NCBI GenBank assembly: GCA_027011025.1
Contig: JALVAU010000079.1
Span: 1-11,548 of the forward strand
Reading direction: 5' to 3'
Source of the DNA: Campylobacteraceae bacterium
GTDB lineage: Bacteria; Campylobacterota; Campylobacteria; Campylobacterales; Sulfurospirillaceae
DNA: 11,548 bases
Position numbers and translations under genes: made by a program. Below are positions 1 through 6,349 of the stretch, in pieces; position 1 is the first letter of the stretch, and each line of letters opens with the position of its first letter. Under the pieces are notes generated by a model. It was given only the letters and a program-made list of their open reading frames with translations. It was not told where the DNA came from and searched no databases.

Positions 1-92
1 CACGATTTACTTCGTTAGATTTGTTTGAATTACCTATGGGTAGTCCTGCACAAATCTGCCTTGTACTCGCACCGTTCTCTTTTTGCTATTAA

Positions 93-362
93 TTGGTGCT
101 ACTTCTGGTTAGGTACTTAAAATTCAAGGCGATACCAAGTGGTATGGTTTTGCCGGCAATCGGAAAGAAAGTTGCACTAAAGCCAAATCAAACTATAGTC
201 TTTTATTGCAAATTAGGATCAAGAAGCTCATTTGTTGCTAGAGATGTAGAGAGGGTTTATGGGTACAAAAATGTAATGTACCTAAAAGGTGGAATCATGG
301 GTTGGATTAAAAATGGTCATGAAATAAGCAATTTTATGGGAGAATTCAAAGGCGTTAAATAG
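93..362 (+). pseudogene. Rhodanese-like domain fragment, N-terminus missing
   Basis: An open frame of 89 codons encodes the C-terminal half of a rhodanese (sulfurtransferase) domain. Visible are a strand ending in the active-site loop CKLGSRS, with the catalytic cysteine at residue 39, and the usual closing segment YLKGGIMGWIKNGHEI. A single-domain rhodanese normally has about 60 or more residues before that cysteine, including a conserved DVR-type strand. Here an in-frame TAA at 90-92 cuts this part off. The only starts are a TTG at 93, directly after the stop, and an ATG at 144, and neither has a clear ribosome binding site. The upstream bases 1-92 do not encode a rhodanese N-terminus in any frame. 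I read it as a 5'-truncated remnant with an intact catalytic loop. It could instead be a short expressed protein. It is the only plus-strand gene and converges on the wtp operon. Confidence 0.5.
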
Positions 363-369
363 TCTCTTT

Positions 370-398
370 TTGGGCTCTTGCTTTAAGAGCCTAACTTT
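370..398 (+). terminator. Hairpin terminator after the rhodanese fragment
   Basis: The arms GGCTCTT (373-379) and AAGAGCC (385-391) are perfectly complementary around a five-base loop. They extend by three weaker pairs to 370-394. The T-rich TAACTTTTCT follows on the plus strand, so it fits a weak intrinsic terminator for the plus-strand gene. It lies in the 37-base gap between convergent genes. The minus-strand side lacks a T-run, so termination of the wtp operon here is less likely. Confidence 0.55.
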
Positions 399-399
399 T

Positions 400-1170
400 C
401 TATCTTAGCCTATTGTTTGCTACTCTTATCGTTAAAAATATAAATATCGAGATTATTATCATATCAGCTGCAACAGGGGCTGAAAACTTTAGACCAAAAT
501 TATTAAATCTATCATATATGAGCACAGGTGCTACCATAGGATGATATGCGATGATAACTACTGCACCAAATTCCCCTAAAGCTCTGCTCCACATCATTAA
601 TGCTCCATTAATGATATCACTCTTTGCCATAGGTAGCACTATCGTAAAGAATGCATCAATTTTACTTGCACCTAGTGTTCTTGCTACATATTCATACTTC
701 TCATCAACTTTTCTAAAGCCCTCTTTTGCACCATTTATGAGAAATGGTGCAGATAGAAACATCATGGCACTCATAACACCTGTTGTGGTATCTATAAAAC
801 CAAGATGAAAAAAGTTTAAAATATCTCCTACATAGCCACTACTAAATGCCACCAAAAGTGCAATACCTGCGGCTGTATGGGGAACCATCACGGGTATATC
901 AAGAAGTGACTCTATAAAAGATTTACCAAAAAAATCAGACCTAACTATGAGATATGCCAAGGGAATACCGGTAATACAAACAAATAAAACTGCATACAGA
1001 GCAACTCTAAGAGTTAAAAATATACTATTGTAAACTGTCGCATCTAAAATAGTTTTACCCATAGTAGTAATCCCCACACTCATAAAAAGTTTTATGAGTG
1101 GAATAGTTAAAAAGAGTACTATTATCGAACCTAAAAACATAAATAGAGACAAAAACCACCTATCTTTCAT
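400..1170 (-). CDS. wtpB: Tungstate/molybdate ABC transporter permease WtpB
   Basis: This is a 256-residue inner-membrane permease. It has about six hydrophobic segments, the first at residues 8-30. The coupling (EAA-type) loop lies at about 160-180 (EYVARTLGASKIDAFFTIVLP) and is followed by the ALGEFGAV segment typical of the ModB/WtpB/CysT group. This loop docks onto the ATPase encoded by the preceding gene. The start ATG overlaps the wtpC stop by four bases (ATGA), which indicates translational coupling. Assignment as WtpB rather than ModB rests mainly on the partner binding protein, which is of the WtpA type. It is the last gene of a wtpA-wtpC-wtpB operon. Confidence 0.88.
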   Translation of the reverse strand: MKDRWFLSLFMFLGSIIVLFLTIPLIKLFMSVGITTMGKTILDATVYNSIFLTLRVALYAVLFVCITGIPLAYLIVRSDFFGKSFIESLLDIPVMVPHTAAGIALLVAFSSGYVGDILNFFHLGFIDTTTGVMSAMMFLSAPFLINGAKEGFRKVDEKYEYVARTLGASKIDAFFTIVLPMAKSDIINGALMMWSRALGEFGAVVIIAYHPMVAPVLIYDRFNNFGLKFSAPVAADMIIISIFIFLTIRVANNRLR

Positions 1171-2153
1171 ATAATCTCCACATCTTTACTATCTATACAC
1201 ATCAAACAATCCTTGCCCTCTTTTAACTCTAATTTATCAAACATATTTTTTGTAATCTTAGCAAATATCTCTCTATTTTTAACTTTTGCAAAGACTTTAT
1301 AGTGGTCGGTTATATCTAAAATACTATCTATCCTGCACTCATAACAAAACTCTCTATCATTTTTCTTATATGAAAAGAGAATCCTATTTGGATCAACACT
1401 AAAGTATCTATCTCTTCTCTCATCTTTAAAATCAAAAAATGAACCCTTAAATATATTTTTAAAACCTAAAAACTTTGCCACCTCTATGCTTGTCGGTCTA
1501 TTCAATACATCATTTGCTCTTCCAATCTGCAGAATCTTTCCATCTAGCATCACAGCTATTTTATCTGCTAAAAATGATGCTTCTTTAAAGTTGTGAGTTA
1601 CATGTATGATAGTCATATCATATCTTTTTATTATGCCCTTTAGAAGTTTCATTATAGAGTTTTTAAAAGTAGGATCAACTGCACTCAAAGGTTCATCTAA
1701 AAGCAGAAGTTTTGGTTTTGAGTATATAGCTCTTGCTATCGCGACTCTCTGTTTTTCGCCACCGCTTAGATGAGTTATATCTCTATTTAGAAGCCCTTTA
1801 ATCTGCAAAAAATCTACCAAATCCAAAAAAAGCTCTTTTTGATTTTTGATTTTTTTATACCTTGAGCTATATTTTATATTTTCCTCTACGCTCATGTTAG
1901 GAAAGAGCATAAAATCTTGATAAACAAAGCCAAAATCTCTCTTTTCAGGTTGAAGAGTTGTGATATCCAAGCCGTCTAAATAGACTTTTCCTAAAATATT
2001 TCTCTTCAGACCTGCTATGGTTTCAAGTAGCATAGTCTTTCCGCTTCCGGTTTTTCCTAAAATCACAAAATAGGAATTTTTCTTAACCTCAAAAGAGAGT
2101 TCACCTAGTGTGAAATCCTCTTTTTTTAAAAGTAAGTTTTCAATTTCTAGCAT
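1167..2153 (-). CDS. wtpC: Tungstate/molybdate ABC transporter ATPase WtpC
   Basis: This is a 328-residue cytoplasmic ATPase that drives oxyanion import. It has a complete nucleotide-binding domain: Walker A GKTGSGKT (33-40), Q-loop YQD around Gln79, signature LSGGEKQR (129-136), Walker B LLLLDEP (149-155), D-loop SAVD, and switch histidine His187 (HVTH). The last 80 or so residues form an extension of the TOBE/Mop-like type seen in ModC and WtpC. That domain can bind oxyanion or regulate transport, but I see no diagnostic ligand residues. Its ATG overlaps the last base of the wtpA stop codon (TAATG), and its stop overlaps the wtpB start. The family also includes ModC and CysA, and the neighbours support tungstate/molybdate. 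Confidence 0.88.
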   Translation of the reverse strand: MLEIENLLLKKEDFTLGELSFEVKKNSYFVILGKTGSGKTMLLETIAGLKRNILGKVYLDGLDITTLQPEKRDFGFVYQDFMLFPNMSVEENIKYSSRYKKIKNQKELFLDLVDFLQIKGLLNRDITHLSGGEKQRVAIARAIYSKPKLLLLDEPLSAVDPTFKNSIMKLLKGIIKRYDMTIIHVTHNFKEASFLADKIAVMLDGKILQIGRANDVLNRPTSIEVAKFLGFKNIFKGSFFDFKDERRDRYFSVDPNRILFSYKKNDREFCYECRIDSILDITDHYKVFAKVKNREIFAKITKNMFDKLELKEGKDCLMCIDSKDVEII

Positions 2154-3115
2154 TATCTTTGCAATATACTAGCATCACCAGTAATAACTGGAGGATTTAT
2201 AATGCCTTGTCCATTTTTTTTCATAATAGCCTGACCTTTTGGACTCAAAACAAAATTTACAAACTTAAGAGCACCATCTGGATTTGGCGGTAAGTTTCTC
2301 TTTTTGTTTTGCACAACTGTTATACCATAAACCATAGGTGAGCCTTTTTTGGTGATATAGCTACCGGGCTTCTTGCCTGTGATTTTAAATGTAACCTGTT
2401 TATAGAATTTGCTGTATTTTTTACTCTTTAGACTAACTTGCGGTGGTAAAACTATATATTTTAATCCATGTTGCTTTGCTACTGATTTATAGATATAGAG
2501 ATAATCATAAGCACCAGCCTCCAAGAGTCCTAACAAATCAGTCTCTTTTGGTCTAACTATCACTTTGTCTCTCTTCTCTTCTCCATTTTGATAACTATCA
2601 CCATAACCAAGAAGACTATCGTAAAAACCTGGTTTTTTATAGTAAATTTCGGCTAATTTTGTAACTAAAATACTTCTATATCCACAAGGATCTAAATTTG
2701 GATTTGAGTGACCTACTTTAACACCCTTTCTTAAAAATATATCTGTCCAGTTTTTTGCATTTATCTCATCTGCATATTTTGATTTTGGAGTGTATGCTAT
2801 CGCCATCTCATTGGTCACAAACTGTACATTAAACTTTGCAAAATCTGGTATCAGAAGATTATCTATCACCTTGTACGCCGCACTTGCCATCACATCAGCT
2901 CTCTTGCCAATATCTATTATCTTTCTAGCGCATGCTCTACTACCTGCTGCCTCCCTAACCACATCATAGCGTGGATATTTTGCCTCAAAAGCTTTTTCTA
3001 TCTGAGCAAATGGCACAGATAAGCTTCCTGCATGAAATACTACAACCTTCTGTTTTGCAAATCCAAAAGTTACAATCAAACTCAATGCTAAAACAAAACT
3101 TCCAAATCTTTTCAT
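2153..3115 (-). CDS. wtpA: Tungstate/molybdate-binding periplasmic protein WtpA
   Basis: This 320-residue substrate-binding protein captures tungstate or molybdate in the periplasm. A Sec signal peptide covers residues 1-20, with cleavage likely after GFA. Family hallmarks follow in order: VVFHAGSLSVPF (25-36), REAAGSRACARKI (54-66), ADVMASA (73-79), TNEMAIAYTPKSKYADEI (101-118), SNPNLDPCGYR (137-147) and DYLYIYKSVAKQHGL (204-218). This set matches the WtpA family, first described in archaea and also found in Campylobacterota, better than ModA or TupA. In WtpA the metal is bound by six oxygens including acidic side chains. Asp142 in the DPCGYR segment is a likely ligand, but I could not place the second. 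The ribosome binding site AAGGAG lies at 3124-3129. A palindromic operator candidate is centred at 3145. Confidence 0.9.
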   Translation of the reverse strand: MKRFGSFVLALSLIVTFGFAKQKVVVFHAGSLSVPFAQIEKAFEAKYPRYDVVREAAGSRACARKIIDIGKRADVMASAAYKVIDNLLIPDFAKFNVQFVTNEMAIAYTPKSKYADEINAKNWTDIFLRKGVKVGHSNPNLDPCGYRSILVTKLAEIYYKKPGFYDSLLGYGDSYQNGEEKRDKVIVRPKETDLLGLLEAGAYDYLYIYKSVAKQHGLKYIVLPPQVSLKSKKYSKFYKQVTFKITGKKPGSYITKKGSPMVYGITVVQNKKRNLPPNPDGALKFVNFVLSPKGQAIMKKNGQGIINPPVITGDASILQR

Positions 3116-3135
3116 AACTATATTCTCCTTTTTAG

Positions 3136-3154
3136 ATATGCTATTTTAGCATAT
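3136..3154. promoter_or_regulatory. Candidate ModE-like operator upstream of wtpA
   Basis: The palindrome ATATGCTATTTTAGCATAT has arms of eight bases around three central bases. Its gene-proximal edge is 21 bases before the wtpA start codon. The same 19-mer with one change lies at the same distance before fdhD (4739-4757). Both target genes serve molybdenum/tungsten formate dehydrogenase, and a ModE-like gene lies between the two sites. Repression by metal-loaded ModE-like protein is the simplest reading. It remains an inference, because the sequence is not the classical E. coli ModE box. Confidence 0.65.
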
Positions 3155-3207
3155 TACTCTTTAAATCCCTACATGTAGAGCACATTTTTATACCATAAAA
3201 TCTTTAC

Positions 3208-3942
3208 TTATTTAAAATCCCTCTTATTTCTTGGCTTTAAAAATAACTCTTTAAATCTCTGATTTGCAAACTCTTCTATCTCTTTTTGGAGTTGCCTATA
3301 TTTATCTATATATTCATTTGCAAGTGGCGTTAGCGTTGTACCACTATCAGCTCCTCCACCTTTTTGTGTTATCACCAAAGTATCATCTAAATTACTCTGT
3401 AAAAGCTTTATATGAGACCAAGCTTTTTTATAATTCATACCAAGATTTTGAGCCGCTTTAGAGATAGATCCTGTTCTTTTTATCTCTTGCAAAATTTCTG
3501 TTTTTCCTTTTCCAAAAAGCAGTTCCTTTTTTTCATTCTCTATCCATGTCTTAGTTTTAAGATAGAGTCTTGTTCTTTTTTTCTCTTTAAAACATCCAAG
3601 TTCACAAAAATTTACATCTATATTTTTGACCTCCAATGTCCCTCTTACCGTTTTAAGTCCTACCCCACTAGCTATACTTCTAGCCCTCTGACAGGTAATT
3701 TTATTTTCATCATTCAAAAATGGCTTTAATTTCTCATAAACATCTTTAGAGTATTCACCTTTTGTGAGTTTTCCAAATTGTCCAAGTCCACACTCACTGA
3801 TACGGATACCCATATCTTTAGTCTTTTGTCCAACTTCACCAATCGGTACTTTTGTCTTTGCTGAAATCTTATATGCTTGCGCACAAGTCAGCTTTCCTAA
3901 TTCATTTAAATTTTCTTTTATTATCTCTTCTATACTAGACAT
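3208..3942 (-). CDS. modE: Atypical ModE-family regulator with duplicated N-terminal Cys repeat
   Basis: This 244-residue protein has a ModE-type winged helix-turn-helix at its C-terminal end. The segment KTEILQEIKRTGSISKAAQN at 148-166 leads into the recognition helix MNYKKAWSHIKLL (169-181) and the wing KGGGADSGTTLT (194-205). E. coli ModE instead has this domain at the N-terminus, followed by two Mop/TOBE molybdate domains. Those are absent here. The N-terminal 120 residues carry a tandem repeat. Repeat 1 runs from LTC (18-20) to ECGLGQFG (50-57), and repeat 2 from ITC (82-84) to FCELGCF (112-118). Each has paired cysteines, about 31 and 29 residues apart. The start overlaps the end of fdhD by eight bases. 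Campylobacter jejuni is known to use a ModE-like protein lacking the canonical metal domain. The sensing role of the repeats is inference. Confidence 0.8.
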   Translation of the reverse strand: MSSIEEIIKENLNELGKLTCAQAYKISAKTKVPIGEVGQKTKDMGIRISECGLGQFGKLTKGEYSKDVYEKLKPFLNDENKITCQRARSIASGVGLKTVRGTLEVKNIDVNFCELGCFKEKKRTRLYLKTKTWIENEKKELLFGKGKTEILQEIKRTGSISKAAQNLGMNYKKAWSHIKLLQSNLDDTLVITQKGGGADSGTTLTPLANEYIDKYRQLQKEIEEFANQRFKELFLKPRNKRDFK

Positions 3943-4717
3943 CTATTCTCTCTGGTTTTGTATAAATATTCATCCGCTCACCTCTGACAAATCCCAAAAG
4001 TGTCAAATCAAATTTTTTGGCAATCATATAGCCTAGACATGTAGTCGCAGTTCTTGAGGCAAGTATCGGTATTTGGTGCATGACAGCTTTTGCCACCATC
4101 TCTGAACTAAGTCGTCCACTAACCATCAAAAAAGCTTTTTTTACATCATATCCTGCCAAAAGAGCTTTTCCTACAGCTTTGTCTATCGTGTTATGCTGAG
4201 CGATATCCTCTCCTATAAAAAACTTTTTATCATCAAAGAATAACTTTGCTGTATGTACACATCCTGTCTGCTCATAGAGTGGACACTCTGTATAAAATTG
4301 CCCCATCTCTTTTGAAAGCAGTGATGCCGATATACACAAATCATTTTTTATAACCTTTGCTTCTATAGCTTGGGGATCTATGTTTGCAGTCATACTCTTT
4401 CCGCATCCACTGATAACTACACCTTCTGCATTTAGCTTATCTATATTTTGCTCATTCACTCTAGATATTATCTCAACTCTCATGCCGTCATTTAAAAGTT
4501 CTATCTTTTGGATATCTTTTATATTCTCTATGATATTTTCACTCATAAGATAACCCACAGCCAATGCCTCTTGATCGACAGGGGTTGACATGACGGCACC
4601 TATTCGCTTTTTATTTGCAAAAATCTCTAGTTTTATCTCACGAACCAAAGTATCTTCAAATGTAAACTCTTTACTCCCCTTAACTTTTGTGATTTCTACT
4701 TTAAATGTCGGCTCCAT
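3935..4717 (-). CDS. fdhD: Formate dehydrogenase accessory sulfurtransferase FdhD
   Basis: FdhD passes sulfur from a cysteine desulfurase to the bis-MGD cofactor before it enters FdhA. The 260-residue length is typical. Recognisable segments are VDQEALAVGYLMSE (47-60), the cysteine loop SGCGKSM (103-109), TGCVHTAKL (151-159), GEDIAQHNTIDKAVGKAL (169-186), VSGRLSSEMVAKA (199-211) and LLGFVRGERMNIY (240-252). The E. coli enzyme has a CxxC pair in the cysteine loop. Here only the first is kept (Cys105) and the second is Ser108. The TG(G/C)xH segment has Cys153. The gene has an AGGAG ribosome binding site (4724-4728) and lies just downstream of a palindromic operator candidate. It overlaps the ModE-like gene by eight bases, so the two are probably one operon. 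Confidence 0.93.
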   Translation of the reverse strand: MEPTFKVEITKVKGSKEFTFEDTLVREIKLEIFANKKRIGAVMSTPVDQEALAVGYLMSENIIENIKDIQKIELLNDGMRVEIISRVNEQNIDKLNAEGVVISGCGKSMTANIDPQAIEAKVIKNDLCISASLLSKEMGQFYTECPLYEQTGCVHTAKLFFDDKKFFIGEDIAQHNTIDKAVGKALLAGYDVKKAFLMVSGRLSSEMVAKAVMHQIPILASRTATTCLGYMIAKKFDLTLLGFVRGERMNIYTKPERIDV

Positions 4718-4731
4718 TAGAATCTCCTGTT

Positions 4732-4764
4732 GGTATAAATATGCTATTTTTGCATATTTATACC
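4732..4764. promoter_or_regulatory. Candidate ModE-like operator upstream of fdhD
   Basis: Perfect 13-base inverted arms, GGTATAAATATGC (4732-4744) and GCATATTTATACC (4752-4764), surround a seven-base centre. The inner 19 bases (4739-4757) match the wtpA upstream palindrome at 18 of 19 positions. On the minus strand the first arm contains TATAAAT, a plausible -10 element, so a bound protein would block transcription of fdhD and the ModE-like gene. This suggests autoregulation. The distance to the fdhD start codon is 22 bases from the core, nearly identical to wtpA. The start site is not mapped. Confidence 0.65.
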
Positions 4765-4805
4765 TAAAAAATGGTTAACCCAAGGATATTTCACCCTGGA
4801 TTAAC
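4765..4805 (-). terminator. Intrinsic terminator of the fdhABC operon
   Basis: Read on the minus strand, a 12-pair stem with two G-U pairs (arms 4794-4805 and 4774-4785, eight-base loop) is followed by CA and six T residues (4766-4771). It begins one base after the fdhC stop codon. The T-run ends right next to the fdhD operator palindrome, so the terminator of one operon directly abuts the promoter of the next. Confidence 0.85.
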
Positions 4806-4806
4806 T

Positions 4807-5730
4807 CTAAATTTTATCCTCTTTTTTGAGCTTTTTATAAAATGAACTATGCATGTATCGCACCTCATCTTCACTTTTATAACCATCAATCATACTATCT
4901 AGTGAGCCCTTAATAGCAAAGAGAGACATATATAGATGAGTGATGAAAAGTGCCGCAACCGCCATACCTAGAAAGTTATGGGTTATAGCAGCTACTCTTA
5001 TCAAATCAATCTGATCAAGACCAAATCTATCTAGGATAGATAGATGAAAATCTTGAAAATACATCATCGCTCCAGATCCGATCATCACAATTCCACCTAG
5101 CATCGCTACCCAGAACCACATCTTTTGACCGGCATTGAATTGACCTGCAGGTACTACAACTTTTTTCTTCGTCAAATAGCCCCCTAGCATCAAAAACCAT
5201 TTTATATCATCAAATGAAGGCAACATCGGAATCAACCACATCAAAAACATAGGAATAAAAGAGACTATAAAAAGTACTGTTCCTATACTATGTACATATC
5301 TAGCAGTCAATACCAAATCACCACCACCAAGCTCTTTTCCAAAAATCATCATAAAACCAGTAGGTATCACCAGCACAAATGCTAAAGCTGCCGCCCAGTG
5401 GACTACTCTTTTGAAAATTGAGTAAACAAATATACCTTTACCGCTATGTGCAAACTTTTTTGGACCAATGATGAGATAGTGCAACAAAAACACTACCAAA
5501 ACACCGACAGTGATACCAAAAAACAGTAACCTAAACCAATGCACTTGAAGGTAAACAAAAAGTTCACCCCAAGTTTGATAATGCAATATATTATCTATCA
5601 TTTGGGAAGAGACCAACAGATCTCCTCCACTATGAGGTGCCATATCTTTAGATACCAATGGAACTTTGCCTGCTATTTCTCTGGCATATAAACCAAAAAA
5701 ACCAAGACAAAGCATTAATATTTTTTTCAT
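4807..5730 (-). CDS. fdhC: Formate dehydrogenase cytochrome b subunit FdhC
   Basis: This 307-residue membrane subunit takes electrons from FdhB through b hemes and reduces the quinone pool. A Sec-type leader (residues 1-16) precedes a periplasmic stretch of about 45 residues. Hydrophobic segments follow at about 64-88, 109-131, 145-170, 205-224 and 248-272. Candidate heme ligands are His111 (VVHWA), His147 (YVHSI), His251 (THNF) and His265 (THLY), matching the pattern of FdnI-type cytochromes. The N-terminal extension is longer than in E. coli FdnI, as in Wolinella and Campylobacter FdhC. The gene starts nine bases after the fdhB stop, with GGGAG as ribosome binding site. A terminator follows immediately. 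Confidence 0.92.
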   Translation of the reverse strand: MKKILMLCLGFFGLYAREIAGKVPLVSKDMAPHSGGDLLVSSQMIDNILHYQTWGELFVYLQVHWFRLLFFGITVGVLVVFLLHYLIIGPKKFAHSGKGIFVYSIFKRVVHWAAALAFVLVIPTGFMMIFGKELGGGDLVLTARYVHSIGTVLFIVSFIPMFLMWLIPMLPSFDDIKWFLMLGGYLTKKKVVVPAGQFNAGQKMWFWVAMLGGIVMIGSGAMMYFQDFHLSILDRFGLDQIDLIRVAAITHNFLGMAVAALFITHLYMSLFAIKGSLDSMIDGYKSEDEVRYMHSSFYKKLKKEDKI

Positions 5731-5739
5731 AGCAACTCC

Positions 5740-6339
5740 CTAGTTTCCGTAAGCCGTACTCCAGCCATAAGGTGCACTCTGTACCCCTTTTCCTCTTGAC
5801 ATAACTCTCTTACGATATATCTTGGAAACTTCTTGTTCATCTCCAACAATAAGAGCTTTTGTGGAGCACATAGCGGCACACGCAGGCACTTTTCCTTCTG
5901 CTATACGATCTTGTCCGTACAACTCTCGCTCTTTTGCACTATTTGTCTCTTCAGGACCACCCGCACACATAGTACACTTATCCATAACGCCTCTTGTACC
6001 AAATGCTCCATCCTTTGGAAACTGTGGAGCCCCAAAAGGACAAGCATATAGACAGTATCCACAACCTATGCAAATCTCTTTGTCATGAAGCACGATACCA
6101 TCTTCTCTGATATAGAAACAATCCACCGGACAAACTTGCTCACATGGAGCATCTGTACAGTGCATACAGGCAACAGAGACTGAAAACTCTTTGCCCTCAA
6201 TTCCATCATTTAGAGTTACAACTTTTCTTCTGCTTATACCAACAGGAAGCTCATGAGCCTCGGCACAAGCAACGGAACAGCCATTACACTCTATACATCT
6301 CTCTTCGTCACAATAAAATTTCATTCTAGCATAACTCAT
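5740..6339 (-). CDS. fdhB: Formate dehydrogenase iron-sulfur subunit FdhB
   Basis: This 199-residue electron-transfer subunit has the four [4Fe-4S] clusters of the FdnH/FdhB type. The cysteine groups are C15-x2-C18-x2-C21-x3-C25; C58-x2-C61-x4-C66-x3-C70; C90-x2-C93-x2-C96-x3-C100; and C122-x2-C125 with C154-x3-C158. It has no signal peptide and is expected to be exported by Tat in complex with FdhA. Unlike E. coli FdnH (about 290 residues) it lacks the C-terminal membrane helix, which is normal for the Wolinella/Campylobacter type. It starts ten bases after the fdhA stop, with a G-rich ribosome binding site (GGGGGTGAG). Confidence 0.94.
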   Translation of the reverse strand: MSYARMKFYCDEERCIECNGCSVACAEAHELPVGISRRKVVTLNDGIEGKEFSVSVACMHCTDAPCEQVCPVDCFYIREDGIVLHDKEICIGCGYCLYACPFGAPQFPKDGAFGTRGVMDKCTMCAGGPEETNSAKERELYGQDRIAEGKVPACAAMCSTKALIVGDEQEVSKIYRKRVMSRGKGVQSAPYGWSTAYGN

Positions 6340-6349
6340 CTCTCACCCC

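Noticed and set aside
2..82. Minus-strand fragment with GASTRQI as a transposase gene
   Set aside because: Only about 27 codons are in the window, with no start codon and an upstream stop, so it cannot be called as a feature.
3169..3178. Palindrome CTACATGTAG upstream of wtpA
   Set aside because: The same 12 bases (CTACATGTAGAG) also occur inside the 4Fe-4S gene at 11436-11447. A shared 12-mer is expected by chance in a window of this size, and the sequence has no counterpart before fdhD.
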